Made by a program: the position numbers and the translations under genes. The notes under the pieces are model-generated. The model searched no databases. It saw only the letters and a program-made list of their open reading frames with translations, and was not told the origin of the DNA. Positions 34,077 through 43,194 of a DNA stretch of 64,000 nucleotides are shown here, in pieces. The DNA is from Fulvimonas soli (GTDB lineage: Bacteria > Pseudomonadota > Gammaproteobacteria > Xanthomonadales > Rhodanobacteraceae). The number at the start of each line of letters is the position of its first letter. Position 1 is the stretch's first letter. Location of the stretch: positions 25,025-89,024 of the forward strand of contig NZ_QGHC01000011.1 in assembly GCF_003148905.1 (NCBI RefSeq), in the 5' to 3' direction.

Positions 34077-37000
34077 ATGAAGGACCGTGCCTCTCCCGCC
34101 GCCCCCGCCCCGACCGACGACCGCCTGCGCACCCTGCGCGCCGCGCTCGACGGCGTCTGCAGCCGCGACTTCGGCCGCCTGCTCGGCCGCTGGCGCGGTC
34201 TGTCGCGCCGGCCCGACGCCAGGAAGCTGGAGGCGCTCGCCGCCGACGTCGAGGCGTCCGCGGCGAAGCGCCGCGCGCGCGCCGCGGCCAGGCCCGCACT
34301 CCGCCTCGACGAATCGCTGCCGATCACGGCGCGCGCCGAGGAGATCGTCAAGCTGATCCGCGCGCACCAGGTGGTGGTGATCGCCGGCGAGACCGGCTCG
34401 GGCAAGACCACCCAGCTGCCCAAGCTGTGCCTGGCCGCCGGCCGCGGCGAGGCGGGCATGATCGGCTGCACCCAGCCGCGGCGCCTGGCCGCGCGCTCGG
34501 TGGCGCGGCGGGTGGCGGAGGAGCTGGGCACGGCGCTGGGCGAGCAGGTGGGCTTCCAGGTGCGCTTCAACGACCAGGTGTCCGAGCGCACCCTGGTGAA
34601 GTTCATGACCGACGGCATCCTGCTCGCCGAGACCCAGGGCGACCCGTGGCTGAGCGCCTACGACACCCTGATCATCGACGAGGCGCACGAGCGCAGCCTC
34701 AACATCGACTTCCTGCTCGGCTACTTGAAGCGCCTCGCCGCGAAGCGGCCGGACCTCAAGATCGTCGTGACCTCGGCCACCATCGACACCGCGCGTTTCG
34801 CCGCGCACTTCGGCGGCGCGCCGGTGGTGTCGGTGGAGGGGCGCGCCTACCCGGTGGAGGTGCGCTGGCGACCGCTCGAGGCGCTGGGCCTCGAGGCCCA
34901 GCGCGGCCTGCAGCAGGGCAGCGCCGAGCACGTCGCGGCGGTGCTGGACGAGATCACCCGCGAGGACCCGCGCGGCGACGTGCTGGTGTTCCTGCCCGGG
35001 GAGCGCGAGATCCGCGACGCGCACCTCGTGCTCTCGCGCCGGCAGTACCGCGAGACGGAGATCCTGCCGCTGTACGCGCGCCTGTCCGCCGCCGACCAGG
35101 ACCGCGTGTTCAAGCCCGGCCCGAAGCGCCACGTGGTGCTGGCCACCAACGTGGCCGAGACCTCGCTCACCGTGCCGCGCATCCGCTACGTGATCGACGC
35201 CGGCACCGCGCGCGTGAAGCGCTACAGCCAGCGCAGCCAGCTCGAACGGCTGCACGTGGAACCCGTCTCGCAGGCCGCCGCCGACCAGCGCAAGGGCCGC
35301 TGCGGCCGCGTGGGGCCGGGCGTGTGTTACCGCCTGTACGACGAGGCCGACTTCGCCGCGCGGCCGCTCTACACCGACCCGGAGCTGCTGCGCTCCTCGC
35401 TGGCCAACGTGATCCTGCGCATGCTGGCGCTGAAGCTCGGCGAGGTGGAGGACTTTCCCTTCCTCGATGCGCCCGACCCGCGCGTGGTCGCCGACGGCTA
35501 CCGCCGGCTGGCCGAGATCGGCGCGATCGACGACGCGCGCGCGCTCACCGCGGTGGGGCGCACGCTGGCGCGGCTGCCGATCGACGTGCAGCTGGCGCGC
35601 ATGCTGGTGGAGGCCGAGAAGCTGCGCGCGCTGCGCGAGCTGCTGGCGATCGTGGCCTTCCTCAGCATCCAGGACCCGCGCGAGCGTCCCGCCGAGGCGC
35701 GCCAGCAGGCCGACGCCGCGCATGCGGCCTTCGCCGACCCGAGGTCGGATTTCGTCGGCGTGCTCAATCTGTGGCGCGCCTACCACCAGGCGCACGAGGA
35801 GCTGACGCAGTCCCGGCTGCGCGACTGGTGCGCGCGGCATTTCCTGTCCTTCCTGCGCATGCGCGAGTGGCGCGAGCTGCACCGGCAGCTGCTGCTGGCG
35901 GTGGAGGAGCTGGGCTGGTCCACCTCCGCTCCTGCTCCCCTGCGGGAAGATCGTGCTCTTCCTCCCTCTCCCCGTCGGGGCGAGGGCCGGGGCGCGGGGC
36001 CAACCCCGCGAGGCGGCGGGAAGAACGAGCGCGCTTCGCCCGCCCGCGCCGGCAAGCAACGCCCCCTCACCTCGATCCTCTCCCCGGAGGGAAGGGAAGG
36101 CGAGCGCGAGGAGCGCGTGCTTGATCGGGAGGCTGCGGTGGACCACCGCTTCGAGGCGATTCATCGCAGCCTCCTGGCCGGCCTGCCCACCCAGGTCGGC
36201 CACAAGGACGAGAAAGGCCTTTACCGCGGCACGCGCGAGCGTCGCTTCCAGGTGTTCCCCGGTTCGGCGCTGGCCAAGGCGCCGCCGAACTGGATCTTCG
36301 CCGCGCAGATCATCGACGTCGGCGGCAAGGTGTGGGGCATGATGTGCGCCCGCGTCGAGCCGGCGTGGATCGAGCAGCAGGCTGCGCACCTCGTGCGCAC
36401 GAGCTGCCGCGAGCCGCACTGGTCCAGGAAGCGCGGCACCGTGGTGGCCTACGAGCAGGTGAGCCTGCTCGGCCTGGTGCTGGTCGAGCGCCGCCCGGTG
36501 ACCTTCCAGCGGCAGGACCCGCGCCTGGCCCACGCGATCTTCCTGCGCGAGGCGCTGGCGCGCGGCGACATCGACGCGAAACTGGATTTCCTGCGCGCCA
36601 ACCAGCGCGTGCTGGAAGAGGCGCGCGGCATCGAGGCTAGGCAGCGCCGCGAGGGGCTGCTGCGCACGGAGGACGAGCTGGCCGCCTTCTTCGAGGGCAA
36701 GCTGCCCGAGGCCATCGCCTCCACGCGTGCGCTGGAGGCGTGGTACCGCCGCGCCAGCCCCGCCGAGCAGGCCGCGCTGCGCTGGTCGCTGGGCGACGTG
36801 ATGGCGGGCGGCGCGGGGCTCGATCGCAGGGCGTTTCCCGCGGTGCTGGAGCTTGCGCCGGCGTCCGGCGGCGCGGCGCAGCGCTACCGTCTGGAATACC
36901 GTTTCGTGCCCGGCGACGAGGCCGACGGCGTCACGCTGCACCTGCCGCTGGCGATGCTCAACGCGCTGCCCGCCGCGCGCTGCGAATGGCTGGTGCCCGG

Positions 37001-38189
37001 CCTGCTCGCCGACAAGGCGGCCGAGCTGATCCGCGGCCTGCCCAAGGCGCTGCGGCGCAACTTCGTGCCCGCGCCGGACTTCGCGCGCGCCTTCGCCGAG
37101 GCCGAGGCGCCGCGCGACGAGCCGCTGGCGCAGGCGCTGGCCGCGTTTCTCGGGCGCGTGACCGGCGTGGCGGTGGAGCCGGGCGAGTTCGCCGCGGTGG
37201 AGCTGCCGGCGCATTTCCTGATGCGCTTCCGCCTGCACGACGAGAGCGGCCGCACCCTGGCCGCCTCGCGCGACCTCGCCGGGCTGCGCGCGCAGTGGGA
37301 AGGCCGGGCGCGCGAGGCGTTCTCGCGCAAGACCGACGTGGAGCTGACCCGCGAGGACGTCGCCGCCTGGGACTTCGAGGAAATCCCGCGCGAGGTGCGC
37401 TCGGCCGGCGGCCTGCTGGCCTTTCCCGCGCTGGTGGACCTGGGCGAAGCCGCCGCGCTGCGCGTGTTCGAGCGCCGCGACGAGGCGGCCGCGGCCCACG
37501 TGAAGGGCGTCGAGCGCCTGCTGCGCAACGCGCTCGCCGGCGACTTCAAGCAGGCGCGCCGGCGGCTGCCGATCGCCAGCGCGCTGTCGCTGAAATACGC
37601 GCCGCTGGGCAGCGTCGACGGCCTGCGCGAGGACCTGGTGGAAAGCGGCTTCGCCGACTGGCTGGCCGCGCACGAGCTGGACGCGCGCACCGCCGGCGCC
37701 TTCGAGGCGCTGCGCACGCAGGCCGCGCGCGAGCTGTTCGCGGCGGCGGTGGCGCGCCTGAAGCTGGCCGAGCCGATCATCGAGGCGCAGGCGGAGCTCA
37801 AGCCCTGGCTGGAGCCGCCGCTGCTGGGCTTCGCCCGTGCCAGCTACGACGACCTGCGCGAGCAGTTCGACGCGCTGCTCGCGCCCGGCTTCCTGCGCGA
37901 GCTGCCGACCTCGCGGCTGGCGCACTACCCGCGCTACCTGAAGGCGATGCGCCTGCGCGCCGAGCGCCTGCGCCACGACCCGGCGAAGGACCAGCAGCGC
38001 CTGCTGCAGGTGCTGCCGTACTGGCGCGAGTACCTCAAGCGCCGCGCGGCGGGCGAGGACGGGCTGGACGAGCTGCGCTGGCTGATCGAGGAATGGCGCG
38101 TGTCGCTGTTCGCGCAGGAGCTGAAGACCGCCGAGCCGGTCTCGCCCAAGCGGCTGGCGCGCGCGCTGGAGGCGCTGGGGCCGGGCTAG
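34077..38189 (+). CDS. hrpA: ATP-dependent RNA helicase HrpA
   Basis: 1370 residues, longer than E. coli HrpA (about 1300). DEAH-box motifs: Walker A GETGSGKTTQLPKL (about 102-115), DEAHERSLNIDFLLGYLKRL, SATIDTARF, TNVAETSLTVPRIRYVID and RKGRCGRVGPG; the HA2/OB regions and the long HrpA-specific C-terminal domain (DUF3418) follow. It unwinds mRNA and is linked to rescue of stalled ribosomes in E. coli. At residues 629-675 it carries an in-frame insertion made of a palindromic repeat doublet (35962-36100), within the linker before AVDHRFEAIHRSLLAGLPTQ. It overlaps the convergent anti-sigma gene by 4 bases. Confidence 0.95.
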   Translation: MKDRASPAAPAPTDDRLRTLRAALDGVCSRDFGRLLGRWRGLSRRPDARKLEALAADVEASAAKRRARAAARPALRLDESLPITARAEEIVKLIRAHQVVVIAGETGSGKTTQLPKLCLAAGRGEAGMIGCTQPRRLAARSVARRVAEELGTALGEQVGFQVRFNDQVSERTLVKFMTDGILLAETQGDPWLSAYDTLIIDEAHERSLNIDFLLGYLKRLAAKRPDLKIVVTSATIDTARFAAHFGGAPVVSVEGRAYPVEVRWRPLEALGLEAQRGLQQGSAEHVAAVLDEITREDPRGDVLVFLPGEREIRDAHLVLSRRQYRETEILPLYARLSAADQDRVFKPGPKRHVVLATNVAETSLTVPRIRYVIDAGTARVKRYSQRSQLERLHVEPVSQAAADQRKGRCGRVGPGVCYRLYDEADFAARPLYTDPELLRSSLANVILRMLALKLGEVEDFPFLDAPDPRVVADGYRRLAEIGAIDDARALTAVGRTLARLPIDVQLARMLVEAEKLRALRELLAIVAFLSIQDPRERPAEARQQADAAHAAFADPRSDFVGVLNLWRAYHQAHEELTQSRLRDWCARHFLSFLRMREWRELHRQLLLAVEELGWSTSAPAPLREDRALPPSPRRGEGRGAGPTPRGGGKNERASPARAGKQRPLTSILSPEGREGEREERVLDREAAVDHRFEAIHRSLLAGLPTQVGHKDEKGLYRGTRERRFQVFPGSALAKAPPNWIFAAQIIDVGGKVWGMMCARVEPAWIEQQAAHLVRTSCREPHWSRKRGTVVAYEQVSLLGLVLVERRPVTFQRQDPRLAHAIFLREALARGDIDAKLDFLRANQRVLEEARGIEARQRREGLLRTEDELAAFFEGKLPEAIASTRALEAWYRRASPAEQAALRWSLGDVMAGGAGLDRRAFPAVLELAPASGGAAQRYRLEYRFVPGDEADGVTLHLPLAMLNALPAARCEWLVPGLLADKAAELIRGLPKALRRNFVPAPDFARAFAEAEAPRDEPLAQALAAFLGRVTGVAVEPGEFAAVELPAHFLMRFRLHDESGRTLAASRDLAGLRAQWEGRAREAFSRKTDVELTREDVAAWDFEEIPREVRSAGGLLAFPALVDLGEAAALRVFERRDEAAAAHVKGVERLLRNALAGDFKQARRRLPIASALSLKYAPLGSVDGLREDLVESGFADWLAAHELDARTAGAFEALRTQAARELFAAAVARLKLAEPIIEAQAELKPWLEPPLLGFARASYDDLREQFDALLAPGFLRELPTSRLAHYPRYLKAMRLRAERLRHDPAKDQQRLLQVLPYWREYLKRRAAGEDGLDELRWLIEEWRVSLFAQELKTAEPVSPKRLARALEALGPG
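35962..36100. repeat. Palindromic repeat doublet inserted in frame in hrpA
   Basis: Two inverted copies of the main repeat family, 35962-36001 (CTCCCTCTCCCCGTCGGGGC onwards) and 36061-36100 (CCCCCTCACCTCGATCCTCT onwards), about 60 bases apart. The whole element is read without a stop and adds roughly 50 low-complexity residues to HrpA. Confidence 0.85.
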
Positions 38190-38947
38190 CGGGAAGGCGG
38201 CGGTTCCCCGCCTTGCGCCAGCAGGCGCGCGAAGCGGTCCAGCTCGGCCTCGTCCATGTCCGACACCACCGCCGCGGCGGCGTGGTCCAGCGCGAGGACG
38301 CGCAGCCCGTAGCCCTGCATGCGCGCCTGCCGCGGCAGGCCGGCGGGCGGCGCGGCCAGGACGAACACGTCGATCAGGTGGCCGCCGTGGCGGTAGACCA
38401 GCACCGGCACGCGCGCGCTGCCCACGTAGTCGATGCGCCCGCCCGCCAGCGGGAAGCCCTGCGCGGCGAAGTCGCGCACCGGCGGCGACTCGGCCACCTT
38501 GCCGGCGAACCAGGGCTTGACGGTGTGCCGGTCGCTGGACACGACGTCCACCGGCGAGGCGGCGGCGAGCGCGCGCCAATGGCTGGCGAACAGGTCCCGG
38601 GTGAGCCCGGCCTGCGCCCGGAGGCCCTGCTGCCGGTCGTGCCAGAGTCCGGCCGCGCCGGCGCCGAGGAGGGCGGCGGCGAGCCACGAGGCCGCCAGCG
38701 CCGCCCAGGCGCGGGCGCGCGGGCGCGCCGCGGGCATCGCGGCGGCCAGGCGGCCGCGCAGCGCCGCCGGCGCCGCGTAGCGCATGGCGGGATCGCGCAG
38801 GCGCGCGCGCAGCGCCTCCAGTTCGGCCAGCGCCTGCCGGCACGCCGCGCAGCCGTCCAGGTGCGCCTCGAAGGCGCGGCTGTCGGCCGGGTCCAGCTCG
38901 CCGTCGAAATACAGCGGCAGCAGCCGGCGGGACGATTCGCAGTTCAT
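38186..38947 (-). CDS. Anti-sigma factor with zinc-finger domain
   Basis: 253 residues. The N-terminus is an anti-sigma zinc-finger domain with the H-x3-C-x2-C pattern in AHLDGCAACRQAL, followed by one membrane helix (about 92-112, AWAALAASWLAAALLGAGAA) and a periplasmic domain of about 140 residues. It would hold the ECF sigma factor encoded just upstream until a periplasmic signal arrives. The start codon overlaps the sigma stop (ATGA). Confidence 0.88.
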   Translation of the reverse strand: MNCESSRRLLPLYFDGELDPADSRAFEAHLDGCAACRQALAELEALRARLRDPAMRYAAPAALRGRLAAAMPAARPRARAWAALAASWLAAALLGAGAAGLWHDRQQGLRAQAGLTRDLFASHWRALAAASPVDVVSSDRHTVKPWFAGKVAESPPVRDFAAQGFPLAGGRIDYVGSARVPVLVYRHGGHLIDVFVLAAPPAGLPRQARMQGYGLRVLALDHAAAAVVSDMDEAELDRFARLLAQGGEPPPSR

Positions 38948-39516
38948 GGCCGGTCTCCGTTGGCGCCGAGGGCCTGCAGCAGCTTCTCGCGCCCGCGCGA
39001 CAGGCGCGACATCACGGTGCCGATCGGTATCGACAGCATCTGGGCGATCTCCCGGTAGGACAGTTCCTCGATCTCGCGCAGGACCAGCACCTCGCGGTAT
39101 TCCTCCGGCAGGCCGCGCAGCTGCCGGTGCAGCCGCGCGCGCTCCTGCGCGGCGGCCGCGTTCTGCTCCGGCTCGTCGGCGGCGGTGTTCGGCAGCACGC
39201 GCTGCGCGGCGGCCTCGCCGAGCTCGGCGGCGAGCTGGTCGATGGCCACGAAGCGCCGCCCGCGGCCGTGCTCCTTCAGCCGCGCGAAGCAGCAGTGGCG
39301 CACGATGGTGAGCCACCACGCCTTGCCGTTGCCGCCCGCGTAGGTGTGCGCCGACTGCAGCGCGCGCACGAAGGCGTCGTGCACCGCGTCGCCGGCGTCG
39401 GCGTCGTTGCCGAGCAGCCAGCGCGCGAGGTTGTAGGCCGCGTCGAGCTGGCGCATGGCCAGCTCGCCGACCAGGGTCCGCCGGGCGGCGAGGTCCATCG
39501 CGCTCAGGTCCGGCAC
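38944..39516 (-). CDS. ECF-type RNA polymerase sigma factor
   Basis: 190 residues. Region 2 covers about 25-95 (DAGDAVHDAFVRAL, WWLTIVRHCCF) and region 4 about 130-185 (RGLPEEYREVLVLREIEELS, YREIAQMLSIPIGTVMSRLS). It is followed by its anti-sigma factor with a 4-base overlap. The gene lies downstream of the cupredoxin and phosphoesterase genes on the same strand, which may form one regulated group. A cysteine pair (HCC) in region 2 is unusual but its meaning is unknown. Confidence 0.92.
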   Translation of the reverse strand: MPDLSAMDLAARRTLVGELAMRQLDAAYNLARWLLGNDADAGDAVHDAFVRALQSAHTYAGGNGKAWWLTIVRHCCFARLKEHGRGRRFVAIDQLAAELGEAAAQRVLPNTAADEPEQNAAAAQERARLHRQLRGLPEEYREVLVLREIEELSYREIAQMLSIPIGTVMSRLSRGREKLLQALGANGDRP

Positions 39517-39528
39517 GGGGCGGGGACG

Positions 39529-39867
39529 CTACTGGCGCACATGGACCACTCCGCTCATGAACGGATGCACGGTGCAGTAGTACTCGAAATCGCCCGCCTG
39601 GGTGAAGGTGTGCGAATAGCGGTCGTCGGTGTCCAGCGCCGGCGAAGCGAGCGGCTTGCCGGTCCTGCTGGTCACGGTGTGCGGCACCTGGTCGTGGTTG
39701 ATCCAGGTCACCTCGGTGCCGGGTCGCACCGTGAGCCCGGCGGGGCCGTAGGCGAAGCCGGCGATGGAGACGGTGACCTGCGCCGGGGCGGCCGCCGGTG
39801 CGGGAAGCGGGGCGGCCAGTGCGGCGAGCAGCGTCAGGGCCAGGCCGGTCTTCTTGTCGGGTTTCAT
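39529..39867 (-). CDS. Exported cupredoxin (plastocyanin/amicyanin-like)
   Basis: 112 residues with a signal peptide (LALTLLAALAAPLPAPAAA). Type 1 copper ligands are all visible: His in QVPHTV, then Cys, His and Met in YYCTVHPFM. Small periplasmic cupredoxins of this kind carry electrons or bind copper. It is the gene just upstream of the ECF sigma factor (12-base gap) and just downstream of a phosphoesterase gene, suggesting one transcript. The sigma/anti-sigma pair may answer to copper or oxidative stress, but that is inference. Confidence 0.88.
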   Translation of the reverse strand: MKPDKKTGLALTLLAALAAPLPAPAAAPAQVTVSIAGFAYGPAGLTVRPGTEVTWINHDQVPHTVTSRTGKPLASPALDTDDRYSHTFTQAGDFEYYCTVHPFMSGVVHVRQ

Positions 39868-39895
39868 GGGTTGGCCTCGGGAAGTGGAAGGGGCG

Positions 39896-40891
39896 TCAGC
39901 GGTCGAGCGGGGTGTCGATCAGGGCGAGCAGCCCCCTGCCGCGGACCAGCGAGACGCGGCGGGTGCCGAGCAGCCTGCCGAGCTGGCCGGGCGGCACGGT
40001 CACCGGCCCCGGCTCGCCGATGCCGGCCTGTCCCGGCGTCGGCAGCGGGTAGGCCAGCGACATGGCGGTGTGCAGCGCCACGTGGCCTTCCACCTTCTGC
40101 ATCACCTGGTGGATGTGGCCGTTGAGCACCGTCACCGAGCCGAACGGGCGCAGCAGCGCGAGCGCGGCGTCGGCGTCGCTGGTGCCCCAGCCCCAGGGCG
40201 CCCAGATCGTCCACAGCGGGATGTGCGCCAGCACCACCACGGGCGTGGAGTGCGCGACGCCGGCCAGGTCCGCCTTCAGCCAGGCCAGCTGCTCGTCGCC
40301 CAGCGCGGCCATCGTGCCGGCCTTGAAGTTCTGCACGTTGTTGAGGCCGATGAAGTGCGCGCCGCCCTGGTCGAAGCTGTACCAGGAGCGGCCCCGGCCG
40401 TCGGCGCCGAACGCGCGCAGGTAGCCGGCCACGCCGTCGTCGATCGCGTCGTGCTCGCCCGGCACGGTGTGCAGGCGGTCGGTGCGGATCTCCTGGAACA
40501 GCTCGCGCGCCTGGCCGAACTGGTCGGCGCGCGAGAGGTGGCTGATGTCGCCGGTGTGCACCACGAAGGCGGGGCGCTGCGGCAGCGCGTTGATGTCCGC
40601 GATGGCGCGGCGCAGGCTGCCGACCACGTCGGGGTTGGCGGCCTTGCCGAAGCCGATGTGGGTGTCGCTGATCTGCACGAAGCTGAGCGTGCCCGGCGGC
40701 GCCGCGGCGGCCGCGCCGCCGGAGGCCATGCCGAGCGCGCGCGGCACGCCGCCGGCGATGTTCCACAGCACCGCGGCGCCGGTCCAGGCGGCGAGGCAGC
40801 CCAGCGCCCTGCGCCGTCCGGCATCGTGCGCGGGGTCGGGGGCGGGCGCGTGGCCGGCGTTGCGGTCGGGCCCGTGGTCGGAGGCGGTCAT
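39896..40891 (-). CDS. Exported calcineurin-like metallophosphoesterase
   Basis: 331 residues. An N-terminal RRRALGCLAAWTGAAVLW segment resembles a Tat-type signal. The metal-binding motifs are in order: QISDTHIGFG (D-x-H), VHTGDISH (GD), VPGEHD (G-E-H-D in place of the common G-N-H-D), VLAHIPLW and LNGHIHQVM (GH-x-H). It would hydrolyse a phosphoester in the periplasm; the substrate is unknown. Gap of 28 bases to the cupredoxin gene on the same strand suggests co-transcription with it and with the ECF sigma pair. Confidence 0.85.
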   Translation of the reverse strand: MTASDHGPDRNAGHAPAPDPAHDAGRRRALGCLAAWTGAAVLWNIAGGVPRALGMASGGAAAAAPPGTLSFVQISDTHIGFGKAANPDVVGSLRRAIADINALPQRPAFVVHTGDISHLSRADQFGQARELFQEIRTDRLHTVPGEHDAIDDGVAGYLRAFGADGRGRSWYSFDQGGAHFIGLNNVQNFKAGTMAALGDEQLAWLKADLAGVAHSTPVVVLAHIPLWTIWAPWGWGTSDADAALALLRPFGSVTVLNGHIHQVMQKVEGHVALHTAMSLAYPLPTPGQAGIGEPGPVTVPPGQLGRLLGTRRVSLVRGRGLLALIDTPLDR

Positions 40892-41016
40892 GGCGGCGGT
40901 CCTGGTCGTGGGGAACGAACCTCCAGATCGTTCGGGCCGGCGTTTTATTCCCGCCGGCCGTCGCCGGAGCCGGCCGGCAGGGGGTGGGCGGCGCGTGCCG
41001 GCGCGGCATGGCGGGG

Positions 41017-41074
41017 GATCGCGGCCGGAGGCCGCTCCCGCAGGGGCCTTGCAAGTGTTGCGGGAGCGGCCTCC
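41017..41074. repeat. REP-like element with a 16-bp perfect stem
   Basis: Arms 41027-41042 and 41059-41074 (GGAGGCCGCTCCCGCA and its exact complement) with a 16-base loop. It contains the REP-like GCGGCCGGAGGCCGCTCCC and lies 77 bases past the end of the LysR gene, where it could act as a terminator. Confidence 0.8.
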
Positions 41075-41150
41075 CGCGAGACCGCCATCGGCCTCGGTGC
41101 CGCACCCGTCGAGGCCGTGCCCAGGCACCGGTGGTCCAGAGCGGTCTGGC

Positions 41151-42026
41151 CTACAGCGTGCGCAGGAACGCCTCCAGCACCGCGCCGCGGTACTTGCCAC
41201 GGTGCAGCAGCAGCGAGAGCCTGCGGCGCAGGTCGAGGAACGGCGTCCTCAGCACCTTCAGCCGGCCGGCGGCCGCCGCGTCGGTCACCGCCACCGCGGG
41301 CAGGCAGGCGATGCCGAGGCCGGCGATCACCGCCTGCTTGATCGCCTCGGCCTGGTCCAGCTCCAGCACCGTCTCGCCCGGCGGCAGGCCGGACAGCGCG
41401 CGCTCGCTCAGGCTGCGCGTGGCCGAGCCGGGCTCGCGCAGCACCCAGCGCGCGCCGGCGAAATCCGCGGGCTTCAGGCCGCGCCGGCGCACCAGCGGGT
41501 GGTCGGGCGGCGCGCACACCACCAGCGCGTCGTCGCGCCAGGGGCGCACCTCCAGCGCCGGGTGCGCCACCGGGCCTTCCACGCAGCCCAGCTCCAGCGC
41601 GTGGTCGAGCATGGCGGCGGCGATCTCGGCGGTGTTGGCCACGCGCAGGCGCACCGAGACGTGCGGGTGCGCGCGCACGAAACCGCCGAGCAGCTCGCCC
41701 ACGCGGTAGTTGCCCACGGTGTTGCTGGCGCCCAGGCGCAGCTCGCCGCCGAGCGCCTCGGCCCGGGCCGTGCCGAGGCGGCCGAACTCGGCGTGGCGCT
41801 CCAGCAGCTCCTGCGCGCGCGGCAGCAGCTCGCGCCCGCGCGCGTTGAGGCGCAGGCGCCCGCGCGCGCGGTCGAACAGCGGCGCGCCGAGCTGCCGCTC
41901 CAGCTCGGCCAGCGCCATGCTGGCGGCGGGCTGGGTGAGGTGCACGCGCTCGGCGGCCGCGCGCACGCTGCCGAGCAGGGCGGTCTGCACGAACACGTCG
42001 AGCTGGCGCGGGCTGATGTTGAGCAT
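41151..42026 (-). CDS. LysR-family regulator, YeiE-like
   Basis: 291 residues. The winged helix-turn-helix is at residues 1-60 (RQLDVFVQTALLGSVRAAAE, LTQPAASMALAELERQLG), followed by the two-lobed effector domain (GGELRLGASNTVGNYRVGEL, VEGPVAHPAL, LPPGETVLELDQAEAIKQAV). It is transcribed away from a YeiH-type transporter gene, the same arrangement as yeiE-yeiH in enterobacteria, so it probably controls that gene and itself from the 91-base shared region. Confidence 0.88.
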   Translation of the reverse strand: MLNISPRQLDVFVQTALLGSVRAAAERVHLTQPAASMALAELERQLGAPLFDRARGRLRLNARGRELLPRAQELLERHAEFGRLGTARAEALGGELRLGASNTVGNYRVGELLGGFVRAHPHVSVRLRVANTAEIAAAMLDHALELGCVEGPVAHPALEVRPWRDDALVVCAPPDHPLVRRRGLKPADFAGARWVLREPGSATRSLSERALSGLPPGETVLELDQAEAIKQAVIAGLGIACLPAVAVTDAAAAGRLKVLRTPFLDLRRRLSLLLHRGKYRGAVLEAFLRTL

Positions 42027-42044
42027 CAGCCGATCTTATAGCAC

Positions 42045-42073
42045 CGATCAGATATTCAAAGTTTTGCTGATCG
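42045..42073. promoter_or_regulatory. Inverted repeat, candidate LysR operator
   Basis: CGATCAG (42045-42051) and CTGATCG (42067-42073) form a perfect 7-base inverted repeat with an AT-rich 15-base spacer, midway between the divergent lysR and yeiH starts. Confidence 0.6.
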
Positions 42074-42117
42074 AGGGGCGGGCGGAGAATGGCGCCACCT
42101 CTGCCAGGCCCCGTCCG

Positions 42118-43128
42118 ATGAACGCCGTCGCCGCACCCACCTTCCCGCAGCGCCTGCCCGGGCTGCTGCTGTCGCTCGCCCTCGCCGCCGTCGCGCTGGC
42201 GCTGGGGCGGCGCTTCCCGCTGGTCGGCGGGCCGGTGGTCGGCATCGTGCTCGGCATCCTGGTGCGCAACGCGCTGTCGCCGGACGCGCGCTTCACGCCG
42301 GGCATCCAGTTCGCCGGCAAGCAGGTGCTGCAGTGGTCGATCGTCGCGCTGGGCTTCGGCCTCAGCCTGGACCAGGTGGCGAGGACCGGCCTGGAGTCGC
42401 TGTCGGTGACGCTGGTGACGATGAGCATGGCCTTCCTCGCCGCGCGCGCGCTGGGCCGGCTGCTCGGCGTGCACGACAAGCTCAAGGTGCTGATCGGCGT
42501 GGGCACGGCGATCTGCGGCGGCTCGGCGATCGCCGCGGTGACGCCGATCATCAGGCCCGACGAGCACGACACCGCGTTCGCCATCTCCACCATCTTCCTG
42601 TTCAACCTGGTGGCGGTGCTGCTGTTCCCGCTGCTGGGCCACCTGCTGCACCTGTCCGACCTCGGCTTCGGGCTGTGGGCCGGCACCGCGATCAACGACA
42701 CCTCCTCGGTGGTGGCCGCCGGCTACAGCTACGGCAAGGCGGCGGGCGACTACGCCACCATCGTCAAGCTCACCCGCGCCACGCTGATCATCCCGGTGTG
42801 CGTGGTGCTGGCCTTCGGCGTGGCCGCGCGCGAGAAGAGCAAGGGCGCGGCCGGCTTCGGCCTCGGGCGCATCTTCCCGTGGTTCATCCTGTGGTTCCTG
42901 GTCGCCTCGGGCGTGCGCACCGCCGGCCTGGTGCCGGTCGCGGTGCAGCCCGCGCTGCATGCGGCCGCCGAGTTCCTGATCGTCGTCGCGCTCACCGCGA
43001 TCGGCCTGTCGGCCAACCTGCGCAAGATGGCCGCGACCGGCCCGCGGCCGATCCTGCTGGGGCTGGGCGTGTGGGCGGCGGTGGCGGTGAGCAGCCTGCT
43101 GGTGCAGCTGGCGATCGGGCGGCTGTAG
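42118..43128 (+). CDS. yeiH: YeiH-family putative sulfate exporter/transporter
   Basis: 336 residues with about ten membrane helices (UPF0324/YeiH family). Conserved stretches are GPVVGIVLGILVRN, GKQVLQWSIVALGFGLSL, the half-helix motif GTAICGGSAIAAVTPII, AGTAINDTSSVVAAGYSYG and ALTAIGLSANLRKM. Relatives are annotated as sulfate exporters, though direct evidence for the substrate is thin. The LysR gene next to it is the likely regulator. Start at 42118 fits the family's short N-terminus. Confidence 0.87.
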   Translation: MNAVAAPTFPQRLPGLLLSLALAAVALALGRRFPLVGGPVVGIVLGILVRNALSPDARFTPGIQFAGKQVLQWSIVALGFGLSLDQVARTGLESLSVTLVTMSMAFLAARALGRLLGVHDKLKVLIGVGTAICGGSAIAAVTPIIRPDEHDTAFAISTIFLFNLVAVLLFPLLGHLLHLSDLGFGLWAGTAINDTSSVVAAGYSYGKAAGDYATIVKLTRATLIIPVCVVLAFGVAAREKSKGAAGFGLGRIFPWFILWFLVASGVRTAGLVPVAVQPALHAAAEFLIVVALTAIGLSANLRKMAATGPRPILLGLGVWAAVAVSSLLVQLAIGRL

Positions 43129-43194
43129 GCCGGGAAGCGCGAAGGAGTGGGCGCCGGGCCGCGGCGTTGCGGCATGGCGGGCGTGGGCGAGGGT

